Source of the DNA: Notamacropus eugenii
Lineage: Eukaryota > Chordata > Mammalia > Diprotodontia > Macropodidae
Direction of reading: 5' to 3'
NCBI RefSeq assembly: GCF_028372415.1
Contig: NC_092873.1
Span: forward strand, 353,462,660 to 353,526,659
Length of the DNA stretch: 64,000 bases
Made by a program: the position numbers and the translations under genes
Shown: in pieces, positions 19,911 through 31,426 of the stretch
How positions within the stretch are numbered: the first letter of the stretch is position 1
How the letters are laid out: the number at the start of each line of letters is the position of its first letter
The notes under the pieces: model-generated
What the model was told of the DNA's origin: nothing
The model's input: the letters and a program-made list of their open reading frames with translations, nothing else
The model's database searches: none

Positions 19911-21081
19911 CACCTTTCTTGCTATACATACCTGGATTCAGACTCAGAGGAACAATTAGTTAATAGTCCCATGGAATCTTTAAATAGCAAGTTCTAATAA
20001 CCAGGTTTCAGATATGACTATAATTTCACATTGGCTAAGGAGGCAAGTCTTAAGTAGCTTACATGCCTTTCTATACATGTTCTAGTTCCTAATAATCATA
20101 AAATCAAATTTGCCATTAAAACCTTAACCTTCCCATCAATGCCAAATTTTACCCGAGGTTACCTGCCTCTAGGAAACTTAGATTAAAATTCTTTTCCCCA
20201 AACTAAAGTTGTCTCTGATTTAGTCTCAGTGATTAATTCAGTCAATTGTTTTAATACTAATTGCTTTTACATCACTTTGTAACATGTCCAATTTTTCTCC
20301 TCTTCTATCCCCTCCCCTCACCCCCTAATACCTTGCATTCTGATTACCTCTTCTCTCAATGTACCCTCCCTTCTATCACACCCCACCCTTCCCTTATCCT
20401 CATCTTCTCTATTTTCTTGTAGGGCAAGATAAATTTCTATACCCCATTACCTGTGTTTCTTATTTCCCAGTTATATGCAATAATAATTCTCAACATTCAT
20501 TTCCATTACTTTGAATTCCAACTTCTCTCTCTCCCTCCCTCCCTACCCATCCCCACTGAGAAGACAAGCAATTCCATACAGACTAAATATGTGTCATTTT
20601 GCAAAAGACTTCCATAATAGTCATGTTGGATAATACTAACTATATTGCCCTCTATCCTACTCTATCCCTCCTTGTTTTTTTATTCCCTCATTTGACCTTG
20701 TCCCTTCCCAAAAGTATTTATTTCTAGTTACTCCCTTCTCCCATTTGCCCTCCCTTCTATCATTCCCCTCACCCCACTTGTCGCCTCCTCCCCTACTTTC
20801 TTGTAGTGTAAGATAGATTTTCATACCAAATTTAGTGAGCATATTATTCCCTCCTTAAGTCATATGTGGAGAGAGTAGCTTCACTTTTTCCCTCTCCCCT
20901 TCTCCCTTTTCTCCTCCATTGAACAAGATTTTTCTTATCTCTTTTATGACTTATAGCCTGCCCCATTCCATTTCTCCCTTTCTCCTCCCAGTGTTTTCCT
21001 CCTTCACTCCTTAATTTTTATTTTATTTTTGTTTTTTTGTGGATATCATCTCTTCTGATTCAACACAATCTGAACTCTCTG

Positions 21082-21084
<3 letters not shown>

Positions 21085-21126
<42 letters not shown>
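21085..21126. repeat. (GT)n microsatellite
   Basis: About 40 bp of GT repeats inside the antisense LINE-1. Confidence 0.9.
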
Positions 21127-21129
<3 letters not shown>

Positions 21130-21630
21130 CAATCCCTCCACCAACCCAAATACTGAGAAAAGTCTCAAGAGTTACAAATATTTTCTTTCCATGTAGGAAT
21201 GTAAACAGTTCAGCTTTAGAAAGTCTTTTATGATTTCTCTTTCCTGTTTACCGTTTCATGCTTCTCTTGATTCTTGTGTTTGAAAGTCAAATTTTTTCTT
21301 CAGTTCTGGTCTTTTCATCAAGAAAGATTGAAAGTCTTCTATATCATTGAACGACCATTTATTCCCTTGAAGTATTATACTCAGTTTTGCTGGGTAGGTG
21401 ATTCTTGGTTTTAATCCCAGTTCCTTTGATTTCTGGAATATCTTGTTTCAAGCCCTTCAATCCCTTAATGTTGAAGCTGCCAGAAACTGTGTTATCCTGA
21501 TTGTATTTCCATAGTACTCAAATTATTTCTTTCCAGCTCCTTGCAGTATTTTCTCCTTGACCTGGGAACTCTGAAATTTGGCCACAATATTCCTAGGAGT
21601 TTCTCTCTTCAGGTCTCTTTCAGGAGGTGG

Positions 21631-21843
21631 TCAGTGGATTCTTTCAATATTTATTTTGGCCTCTGGTTCTAGAATATTAGGACAGTTTTCCTTGATAATT
21701 TCATGAAAGATAATGTGTAGGCTCTTTTTTTGATCATGGCTTTCAGGTAGTCCCACAATTTTTAAATTGTCTCTCCTGGATCTATTTTCCAGGTCAGTTG
21801 TTTTTCCAGTGAGATGTCTCACATTATCTTCTATTTTCTTCAA
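21631..21843 (-). repeat. LINE-1 ORF1 protein fragment
   Basis: The minus strand encodes a 70-residue open piece with DLENRSRRDNLKIVGLPE, the well-known start of the RNA-recognition domain of LINE-1 ORF1p, followed by FHEIIKENCPN. A preceding leucine and lysine rich stretch matches the coiled coil. It is a remnant with no complete ORF1. Confidence 0.85.
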
Positions 21844-22930
21844 ACTTTTGGTTTGTTTTTTTTTATCTGCTTGGTTTTATATCATAGTCATTAGCTTCCC
21901 TGAATTCAGTTCTCTCTTTTAAAGCACTATTTTGTTCAGTGAGCTTTTGAACCTTCTCCTCTATTTGGTTAATTCTGCTTTTTAAAGTCTTCTTCTCCTC
22001 GTTGGCTTTTTGGACCTCTTTTTCCAATTGAGTTAGCCTCTTTTTAAAGGTGTTATTTTCCTCAGCATTTTTTTTGGTTCTCCTTTAGCAAGCGGCTAAC
22101 TTGCTTTTCAAGCTCTTCTATTGCCTGAGCCCAGTCTAAGTTCACTTTGAAGGCCCTGGAAGCAGGAGCCTTGACTTCCTGTGACAGTATGCCTAGTTCT
22201 TCCTCATCAGAAAGGATGGGAGGAGACACCTGTTCACCAAGAAAATAATCTTCTATGGTCTATTTTTTTCCCTTTTTTAGGCATTTTCCCAGCCAGTTAT
22301 TTGACTTCTGAATCCTTTGTCAAGAGGATAATCCCATTGCCCCTTCTCTCCCCAGTGTCATGTTCAAGGCTGAGATTGGACTCAGCTGCTCAATTCCCCC
22401 GGGGCTTGGGGTGGGGCAGGGCTGTCATTGAGGGCTGAAGTTCAGATCAGCTGCTCCCTACTGCCTGCAGCTTTAAGCTGAACTGCCTGAGCAATGGACC
22501 CAGGTTGCTTCCCAGCCACTGTAGCTCCCTTCAGTCTGCTGCTGCTGTTGCTGCCATCGGGAACCCCAATCCCCTTTAGCCCTGCTGGGAAAGCCATCCC
22601 ATAATGACCTTTGGAGCTTTCTTTGTCACTTGTGGGTTGAGGGATCTGGGACCCTCCCTGCTGGGAATTCTGCCCCAGAGGTCTGTTTAGGTCCTGTTCC
22701 TCCCAGTGTGGTGTGACCAGGGCTGGGCTCTGCTCTGCTCAGTGTCCCTGTGAGATAGACCTTTCTTGTCAGCCTTCCAGGTTACTTTTGGCTGGAAACC
22801 TCTTTCCCTCTGTTGTTCTGTGGCTTCTACTGCTCTAGAATTTGTTAAGAGTAATTTTTTACAAGTATTTTGTGGACTGTGGGGAAAGTGCTAGAGTATA
22901 TGCATCTTTCTATTCCACCATCTTGGCTCC

Positions 22931-25020
22931 CCCTCCCACATTTTTTTGAGGTCCTATTTGGAAGACATTGTCTATCTTGTAGCTTTAGTTTCTCCAGCAA
23001 TTTCTTCAGCTTATTATTTTCTCTTTTGTTTATCTTTCTGATAGAGTTATGCAAAACGGAGAGAGGGACATTGAAATCTCCTCTCACTGTTTTGTTACTT
23101 TCTACAAATTCTTGTAGGTCAGTTAATATTTCCTTTGGGAACTTAGATGCAAAGGCATTTGGATCATTTCAGTTTAATATTGATAATGGATTGTTATTTA
23201 TGGTTCCTTTCAGTATAATGGAATTTCCTCATATATTATTTTTTAAAAATATTTTTAATATTTGTTTTGGCTTTGTCTGATAGTATAGTTTCAACTGCTA
23301 TTTTTCTTTTTTAAAACTTATTTTATGTATACTACATTTTGTTCCAGTCCTTCATTTTTATTCTATGCATGTTTTTGTTTTTAAAATGTGTTTCTTAAAT
23401 TCATCAGATTGTGAAGTTTTGTTGTCTTATCCAATCTGTCACTTTACTTTTTAATTTTATTGTATTTTTATTGTATATACTTTGAAATTATGAGAGTTAG
23501 GTTTATGATTTCCTCCATTCATTTCCAATATTTTTTTCAAAACTGTGATTTTTTTCCCCCCTTCTTCCATTGTAAACACATTGCTCTGTGTCAGTTGGTT
23601 TAGCTTAATCTTTTTTAAGGTGACTCTATTCTCACCAGTTCTATTTCAAGCATTCAAACTCTTCAGCAGAAAAGGAAACTCCAATGGGCTGGCCATGTTG
23701 TTTGAATTCCAAACATATGTTTGCCTAAAAAAACTGTTTTACAGAGAATTCACACAAGGCAAGTACTCATGTGAAGGTCAGAAGAAGTGACAAAAAAAAT
23801 GTCTTGGAGCTTGCACCAATGGATATTTTTTCCAGGCTTTTTTTTTTTCTAGAAATAATCTATGATTCTCTCAATTGGTGCTTTGTTTTCTGCGTTCAGA
23901 AATTCTGGGCCATTTTCTTACATTGCATCTTCTTGTATTATTTCTTACATTATAGTGTTTAAGTTTTTTAATATTCATGTAGAAGACATAGCTATAACCC
24001 TTAAACTATCTCTTTACATCCTCCCTGTAGTAAAAGAAAACTTGTTTTCTTTTAATGTTATTACTTTTTGCTTCTCTTCCAATTTTCCTTCACTTCCATA
24101 TATTTCCATTTTCAATCAGTTATTCTCTCTTTTGTTTCTTTAGTGAGACTTGCTGCTGTGAATTGAAGTTTTTCTATTCTGCTCATTATTTCTGCTGTTC
24201 AGACCACAAATTCTGTTCTCACAATTCCTTCTTCTCCTTTAAGCCTTTTGGGAATAGTTGTTCTCTGCTCTCTTCAAAATCCCCATAACTCCTCTGCCTC
24301 ATCTGGTGTTAAGTGATTTTTCTTTTGTCTTGTGGTATTTATTCATAGGTGCCTGAACTCTATTAGCTGATAGGGAGGTTATATTCCATTTTGTTATTGA
24401 CAACTTCCTTCTTGGTTCATCTGCTTATATTTGAAGTCTTTAAATGAGTTTTATTCCACCTGAGATCATTGCTAATTTCAGTCTTTTTTTTTCTCACTTT
24501 CCCCTATTCCTCCCATTCTGATCCTCTCCCTTCCCTTCTGGTGGCTGTTTACCCTGAGGGATTGATCTCAAAGCATCTCAGCCCCCATCCATACAAGGCC
24601 ATTGATGGTTGACTTGCCTCAATCTCTGTGCCAAGTCACTTTAAAGGGGACAGAAACTGGTCCAACTGGTTGCTGGGTTCCTTCCCTCAGGCTTATTAGA
24701 ATGCCACACAGTCATATTCATACAGGTCCTGCTCTATTCTCTCTGTTCCTCAATTCTCTGTCCCAGTGGCACAGTACTGCCACGTTGCTATTGCAACCTC
24801 GGCAAAATTTTTGCCACTTGGAGTTTGAATCTCCAAGACACTAGGTAGGGGGTGGGGGGAGAGGTGGAAAGCTGATTTCTGTTACAAGCATAGACATGCA
24901 TCCTATCCCATTTTCTCTGTTCCTTTACTCTCTTGCAGAACTCTGTTGAAGGTGAGAATGCTGTCACAAGGCTACTGAGGTGTATTAATAAACACCCCAA
25001 CATACATAGGGACACCTGCC
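22931..25020 (-). repeat. Second antisense LINE-like block
   Basis: It opens with endonuclease-like antisense text (AGGGACATTGAAATCTCC, TTTCCTTTGGGAACTTAGATG) and continues through AATTATGTTGATT-like A/T-rich sequence. The part at 24090-24560 (GTGAGACTTGCTGCTG, TTATATTTGAAGTCTTTAAATG) is paralogous to 28480-28810. No frame is intact. Confidence 0.6.
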
Positions 25021-25620
25021 ATCACAAGTTCTTAGATCTGCATTCATAAAAGAAAAGACAACTTCCGAGGGGTTAACCAGCACTTTAATCAAGCACATGC
25101 ATCAATCCTTTAGTCAAGCACATATATCATTCACCTAGTTCAAGGGTGTAAGCACCCTGAACTTCAAAGAAAATACAGAGAAATTAAAAGTTAACAGACA
25201 TGACTTCCTTTGCCTGAATTCAACAGTTGAACTCCAACTGCCTGACTATAGTTACCAGAGAGGGAAGCACAACATCTAGGTTCCCAAAGGCAGAGGGTTG
25301 GGGGGGGGGGGGCTCCTTAGAGGCTTCCCAGAGTCTTCATCTGATCAAACAAACACTCTTACAAAAACCAAGACCCAAAGTAAAACCTCAACTCAGAGTA
25401 TTTATACACTTTTTAGAGCCAGAGGGCATCATATTGCTTTGACCCAGTGCCTCAATAGAAAAAACAAAAGGTACTTGGCACCCTCCTACAAAACAACTCC
25501 CCTAATCAAGCTTCCCACAATGGGCAGGCCCATCAATGGGTGGGAAAGATCTTCTTTAATCACATCCTTCAATCAGAGGCACTATAATTCTTGATTATAC
25601 TGAAACAAAAGCAGCAAAAG
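25021..25620 (-). mobile_element. LTR-like retroviral fossil, second copy
   Basis: It shares GTTCTTAGATCTGC, CTTTAATCAAGCACAT, ATATATCATTCACC, CACCCTGAACTTCA and TGACCCAGTGCCTCA with the stretch at 6895-7335. It splits a LINE-like block (24.5-25.0 kb and 25.64-25.83 kb share CTGCCAC-TGGAGTTT wording). No internal genes are seen, so it is probably a solo LTR. It contains a run of 12 G. Confidence 0.5.
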
Positions 25621-25639
25621 ATCCTATTTTACTTGTCAT

Positions 25640-28600
25640 TACATGAAGCCTGAACAAATTTCTGCCACCTGGAGTTTAGATCTCTCTGAAAAGAGGGAAG
25701 GTGGTACTGGGGTATTGAGTTCATCTCTGTTTCAAAAGTCTGGGTCAGCTTATGTAGCTTTTTGGCTGGAAGTTTGGTGGGCATTGGGTGAGAGAGGGTT
25801 GAATGAGCACTTGTTGAATAAGGAATATTGACCTTCTCTGCTGTTAATTCATCAACTTTTTACCATTTGAGTTCTTGATGTGCTAGACCATGGGAACAAC
25901 TGGAATTCTTTTATGCCTAGTGTATAATCGCTATTTTGGAGAGGTTTGAGTGGTCATGAAGCTTGAAGAAAATGTCTGTTCTTCCATTTTGTTGTTCACA
26001 TGACCTGAATATTTTTTTCTTTGGGAGTTTAACCTTATCTTGGAAAAAGAAATTGGACAAGTCATAAATTAACTTTCAAAGGGCAGAAGTGGTTAATATA
26101 TATAACATATATATATTTTTAATTTATATACATTTTATAATTTTGTAAGTATTTCATTTAGATTGATTTATTGGCATGTAATTATTGGCATATAATTGGG
26201 CAAAATAGATTCTAACAATTTCTTTTAATTTTTCTTCATCAGTTGTGAATTCACATTTTTAATTTTTGATACCATTAATTTTGTTTTCTTTCTTTTTAGT
26301 GAAGTTAGCTAATAGATTATCTATGCCATTGATTTTTTCAGCCCATTTTTATTTGTACTTATTCAATTTTTTTCTTTCAATTTACTATTTTCTCCTTTGA
26401 TTTTCATGATTTCTATCTTAATGTTTAATTGCGGATTTTAATATACTCAGTTTTGAGTTTGTTTTTTAAGTTGTATAACCAATTCATTATTCTGTTCTTT
26501 TTTTTATTGATGGAACACTCCTAGACAGGTCTTACCTACAATTTTTGAAGACTTTTCTGTCTGTCTTCCTTAGTTCACCTGGGCTCAAAAAAGGATTCTG
26601 TGATTTTTTTTTCTTGGATTTCCCAATAAAATTTAGTCTAGTACACTTTCTAGATCTTTGTGTAGGAGGTGAAGAGCTGTGCTGTGCTTCATCCTTCTGC
26701 TTCACCATCTTAACTCCACCCAAATCTGCTAATTCCTTTTTCAATTCATTCTTCTATAGCTCTCATTTCTTTTCCAATTTTTTTTCTATAGTATTCTCAT
26801 TTCACTTACAAAAACACTGCTTTATTCATTTTCTAAAACTCTTGCTCTATCTCTTTCAGGGTTTCTAATCGAATTTGTGCCCAAGGTGTTTTCTTGTCCT
26901 TTGAGACTTTCTTGTATATGTTTTGGAAACATTTTCTTCTTCTGACATTATCTTGAGTACCCTGTTACCATAATAGTTTTACTGGTCTTTAAAAATTAAT
27001 ATTTAACATTTTATTTCCCCCAATTACATGTAAAAACAATTTTTAACATTCTTTATTAAAAATTTGAGTACCAAATTCTTTCCTTCCCTGCCTTCTCCCT
27101 CATTTAGAAGACAAGTAATTTGATATAGATTATACATGTGCAGTCATGCAAAACATATTTCCATATTAGGCATGGGTAAAACACAGACCAAAAAAGCACC
27201 AAATAAACAATAAAAATAAAGAGTTTAAAAAGTACATTTTGATCTCTATTTAGTTCCTTTTCTAGAGATAGGTAGCATTTTTCTTCATAAGTCCTTCACA
27301 ATTATCTTGGATCACTGTATTGTTGAGAATAGCTAAGTCATTCACAGTTGATCATAGTACAATATTTGTGTTACTATGTACAATGTTCTCCTGGTTCTGT
27401 CATTTCCCTTTGCATCAGTTCACGTAAGTTTTTTTTTCCACTCAGTCTTCTAGTTTATTTCCTGGCTTCGGACTTGTAAGGGCTAGGTTCTGTGGCTCTG
27501 GACTTGCCCTCCTTTTTTCTCAGAGTTTTGAGTGTTATGTTATTCCAGACTCTCAGGAGTAACTCATTAGGAATTTTCAAGCCATTGACACTCCTGAAGT
27601 AGTTTGATTCAGAACAAAATCTGATGACTGCCTCTCCAAATCTAAGTTCTGCAAATTCCTAACATGACTTTGGGTCTGAGCCACAATTGACTACAGCTGC
27701 TGGACTCAGCCCTTATCAACCAGCTGGGAATCTCTTCTGGCTCCAAGAGCTAGAACTGCAAGCTTCCCTTTGGACTAGGATTCCAGCCTTATTCTGCAGG
27801 CTTTAGAAGCTAAAACTTAGACTTTGCTGTCTTCCTCAGTTCCAAGCCACATAGTTGCTACTTTCTTCTGAACTTGCTCCTCTCTGACCAATCCTAACCT
27901 TGCAATGCCTTCCCTGGGTATAGATCCCTATCTCGGTTCTGAGTACTGACAAACAAAGCTGCCAGTGGGCATGTGTTCTCACATCTTGCGTGAGACTAGG
28001 GTGCCTCAATATGGGTCTGGGACTTCCTCTTTCCCTGATGTGCAGCTTCTCCATGCACTGAGTGTCCATAGACCTTTCTGTCTCCCTATACTGATCTGGA
28101 AAAAAACGACTCATGCCATTTTTGTTTTCCCCTTAATCTTCCTTCAAGGGTTAATCTCATTCATTTTCTAAATAAATGGAGAATTTTTTGGTGATGGGAG
28201 AAAGGAAGCTTTTCCTGCTACTCTGGCATCTTAGCTCACCTTTTGGGTTGTTTCTTACATTATGGCATTTAGTTGTTGCTTTTTTTTACTTGTTTTCCTC
28301 TAGAAAACCTATAATCTTCTAGTTGTCTCTATGTATTTCATCTCTGAGACCAATGGATTTGGCATAAATGGAGATCATGTTGATCACACTTTCTTTTAAT
28401 TTTATTACTTTTTGCTTTTCTTCTTCCAGATTGTCTTTTACTTCTGTGTATTTGTGTGCTCAATTAGTTCTTCTCTTTTTTGTTTCCCTAGTGAGACCTG
28501 CCAGCCTGGATTTAGGTTTTTCTATTCTGCCAATTATTTCTGAATTGCAGGCCATAAGTTCTTTCACATTTTTACTTTTACTTGTAAACCATTCGAGAAC

Positions 28601-29230
28601 ATCTTGCTGTGGTTCCATGCAAGATCCTTGGCCTCATCAGATGTTACTCATTTTTGTGATGTTTATTCACAGAAGTCTAGCCTCTTCTAGCTCATCTGGA
28701 GGTCATACTTCCTTCTATTTTTAATATATTCTCTATTGGTTTATGTGCTTATATTCAAAGTCTTTAACTGAGTTATCTTCCTTCTGAGATCTTTGGTAAT
28801 TAGTCTTTTATCCTATTTATACAGTCACTGTGTGACTGCTCTTTTTTTGATGGTGATTTCCTTGGGGCTGAACCACAAAGCATTCTCAGCTTCCTCCCTC
28901 ACTGGGCAATTCACAATTTCATATTAAATTTAAATTATTTAAAAGAAATATTCTCAGTCTCTGCCCCAAGTGATTTCTGGGCCAGAAGAGCTTGGCTTCA
29001 GCTTGATTATGAACTCTTTCCCTCAAATTTACTGAAGTATCATAAAGTCACATACATGTCCTGCCCCATTTCCCTCCATTAACTCAGTTGTCTGGCTGAG
29101 CTACGTGATGGCATAGAATGCTGCCACATTGCTGTCCTGGACAGGACTGACTTCAGCATCAGAAGGAGATGGGGGAAGAGTTGAATACTGTTGCAAGCCC
29201 ATAAGTTAGCTTGTATAGCCTTGCCTGAAT
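25640..29230 (-). repeat. Antisense LINE debris, several pieces
   Basis: It contains LINE tail sequence in antisense at about 27000-27420 (AACATTCTTTATTAAAAATT, CATGCAAAACATATTTCCAT) and a LINE-1 5'-type block ending CTGGCATCTTAGCTCACC near 28240. The repeat at 28250-28820 parallels 24000-24480. No gene is recognised. Sequence toward 29230 is GC-richer and resembles a LINE 5' region. Confidence 0.6.
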
Positions 29231-29745
29231 GGTGGGCAGTGCAGGAGGGAATGCCAGGGGAGCACTAAGGGTCAAGAATTAGGCTTCTCTGTGGTATCAT
29301 GTTTTTACCTCATTTAAACTCTTTACCCTAGACCATGGACAGAACCAAAATGACTTTATCTCTTGCACCTAATTCCTATCTTAGAGAAGTTTAAGGGGTT
29401 GTAAGAATCTAAGAAAATATCTAGTGTTCACCCATGTCATTATGTGATCTGGAAGATTCATTCCAGTTTTAAAAAACACGTGTTAAATAGTTTCACACCA
29501 TGATCCTCCTGCTTCCTGGGGGTCAGAGTCATGGACAGGATGGGAGAAAAGTTCAGGGGCATCCTTCCTTCTAGTACTCATGATGCTTTTGAGACAGAAA
29601 TCACAGTTCTGCTTTATATTAGCCTTGGCTCCCACTTACTCAAGCAGCATTACTAAATAATGAAGGCAAGAAAGAGGGCACATCGTTCACCTGGTTCTAC
29701 GTCCCTTTTCAGAAGTGAGATAGTATATAAGACTCCTTCAAGAAT
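29231..29745. other. Intergenic, no gene seen
   Basis: Unique-looking sequence between the LINE block and the GA tract. No exon-like frame or known domain. Confidence 0.5.
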
Positions 29746-29812
29746 GAGAGGGGGGGAGGGAGGGAGAGAGAGACAGAGACAGAGACAGAGACAGGGACAG
29801 TAGACAGAGAGT

Positions 29813-29888
<76 letters not shown>
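29746..29888. repeat. (GA)n microsatellite
   Basis: About 140 bp of GA-rich repeat, with a GACAGA-rich left part and 70 bp of pure GA on the right, just beyond the TBX21 poly(A) signal. The serine-leucine frames over it are artefacts. Confidence 0.95.
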
Positions 29889-29889
<1 letters not shown>

Positions 29890-30067
29890 GTTGAAGGAAA
29901 TCAGAGACCTGATTCCTGCTCTGATGTATGACATCCCAAGGGGAGTCACACATTTTCTCTCCAGGATTGGCTTTCCTTCATGAAATCCTAGAATTGACTA
30001 AATTGGATGATTATTACCCACCTCACCCTCAATCCTCTTCACACTGAGACAGGCAGAATTTTCCAAT

Positions 30068-30073
30068 TTTATT
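30068..30073 (-). terminator. TBX21: TBX21 poly(A) signal
   Basis: AATAAA on the minus strand, about 705 bp after the stop codon. The surrounding 120 bp are conserved in the 3' end of the truncated copy at 15235-15440, including its own AATAAA, which supports this as the true end. Confidence 0.75.
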
Positions 30074-30777
30074 TAAAAGAAATAAACCAAAGATATTGGC
30101 ATACTATATCATGGACAATAAATAGCATCTAAAAAAACCCCACATATTTTTCTAAAATCTAAACATGAAACCAACCTTGCCTCCACCATCACCTTCAATT
30201 CCAACTATTCAAGGATGCCCATCTCCCTTTGAAGGAAGATACCCAGACCTTATTTAAAGATACTGGAATCTTTCCCTAAGTCTGACCAGCTGCTCACATT
30301 CCCCCCCCGCCTTTTTTTTTTTTTTAAAGATGAAGGTGTTTTTTAAAGGTTAAGTAAAAAATGAGCTAGGCACCATAAGGAATAGGAGAGTCTATTTCCC
30401 CTCTTTCCTTGTCACCTTAGCACCCACACACAAAGACATACATCAGAAATAGGCAGAATTCTTCCTTCATGTTCTCTAGTAAACACTTGGAGTCAGCACC
30501 AGGGAAAGATGCCTGTGGTCAGGGAAGTTTATGAAGAGAACAGACACCATTCCTTCTATTGACTTTTGGGGAATAGACATGAGGATCAAGAGAAAACAGA
30601 CTTTTAGGTCTTATTTTGGGCATTCACCCAAGCTGGGTCTTCTGCTTTTGGGAGACATCATCAAGGAAAGGTGGGATCAGCTTGAATATACCCATCAAAC
30701 ATCATGTCCATTTTTCTGGGCCTGAAGCACGTCCCCTCTTTCTGTTCCATCAAGAGCCAAAGGCACTACTCCTCCTC
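30074..30777 (-). other. TBX21: TBX21 3' UTR
   Basis: About 0.7 kb from the stop to the poly(A) signal, without interspersed repeats. It holds a run of 12-14 A on the transcribed strand near 30310-30325. Its distal 120 bp are preserved in the truncated copy. Confidence 0.7.
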
Positions 30778-31426
30778 TCAGTTAAAAAAATATACTTGGT
30801 CTCCAAGTGGCTGCTCCTTCTTAAAAGGGGAATCCGCAGAGGGGCCCTGGGCAGGTGAGGAGTCATCCTTGCCCGAATCATAAGGAGACACACGTCTTCT
30901 CTTAGAGTCTCCTTCTCCCAGTCCTGAGTCATTAGAATCTGACTTGGGAGTATCAGTCCAGATTTCCTCCTCAGGCCTCTTCTCTTCCTGGGCTCCAATA
31001 ACAGGGTCCATGGGCATGGGGGGCACAGATCGGAGCCAGCCCCCATTGTTGACTTTGGGGTTATATGAAGGGGAAGTTGACCAGTCTCCTAGAGGGACCA
31101 GAGCCTCCTGGCTGGGGTAGTAAGGCATGGTGGGTGGAGAAGTGGAGGGCAGAAGTCCAGGCTTCATGCCATTCATGCCCAAAGAGAGGATCTTACTGCT
31201 ACTGTAAGAAGGATCATAGGCGTAGTCCAATGGTGGCTGAGGGGCCTGAGTAAAGAGCCAGGAAGAAAGGGGTACTCCATCCTTGGGTTGCGCTTGATGT
31301 GGCTCAGGGTAAAAGGGATTGGATGATGGGTACTGGCTTGGTAAGTACCGGCTTCTAGCCAGTAGAGGGTAGCCAGCAACTGGTTCAGGGGAAGTGGTGG
31401 CAGTGGCATCCACAGCTGTAAGGAAC
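30778..31426 (-). CDS. TBX21: TBX21 exon 6 (coding part)
   Basis: It encodes the C-terminal regulatory region: [61 protein letters not shown], then [20 protein letters not shown] and a short acidic/aromatic end. Stop TGA is at 30780-30778. Confidence 0.96.

Larger units (their letters stand above)
16321..22930 (-). repeat. Antisense LINE-1, fragmented and partly nested
   Basis: Read on the minus strand, 22930 to about 22100 is a GC-rich LINE-1 5' region (the plus strand ends TCCACCATCTTGGCTCC). ORF1 pieces come next (21631-21843), then ORF1/ORF2 sequence to 20280 and reverse-transcriptase-like sequence at about 18500-19260. The 3' ORF2 part is at 16330-17480. It is interrupted by SINEs at 17505-17810 and 19735-19910 and by unrelated sequence at 17830-18480. 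It is degraded, with no complete frame. Confidence 0.75.
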
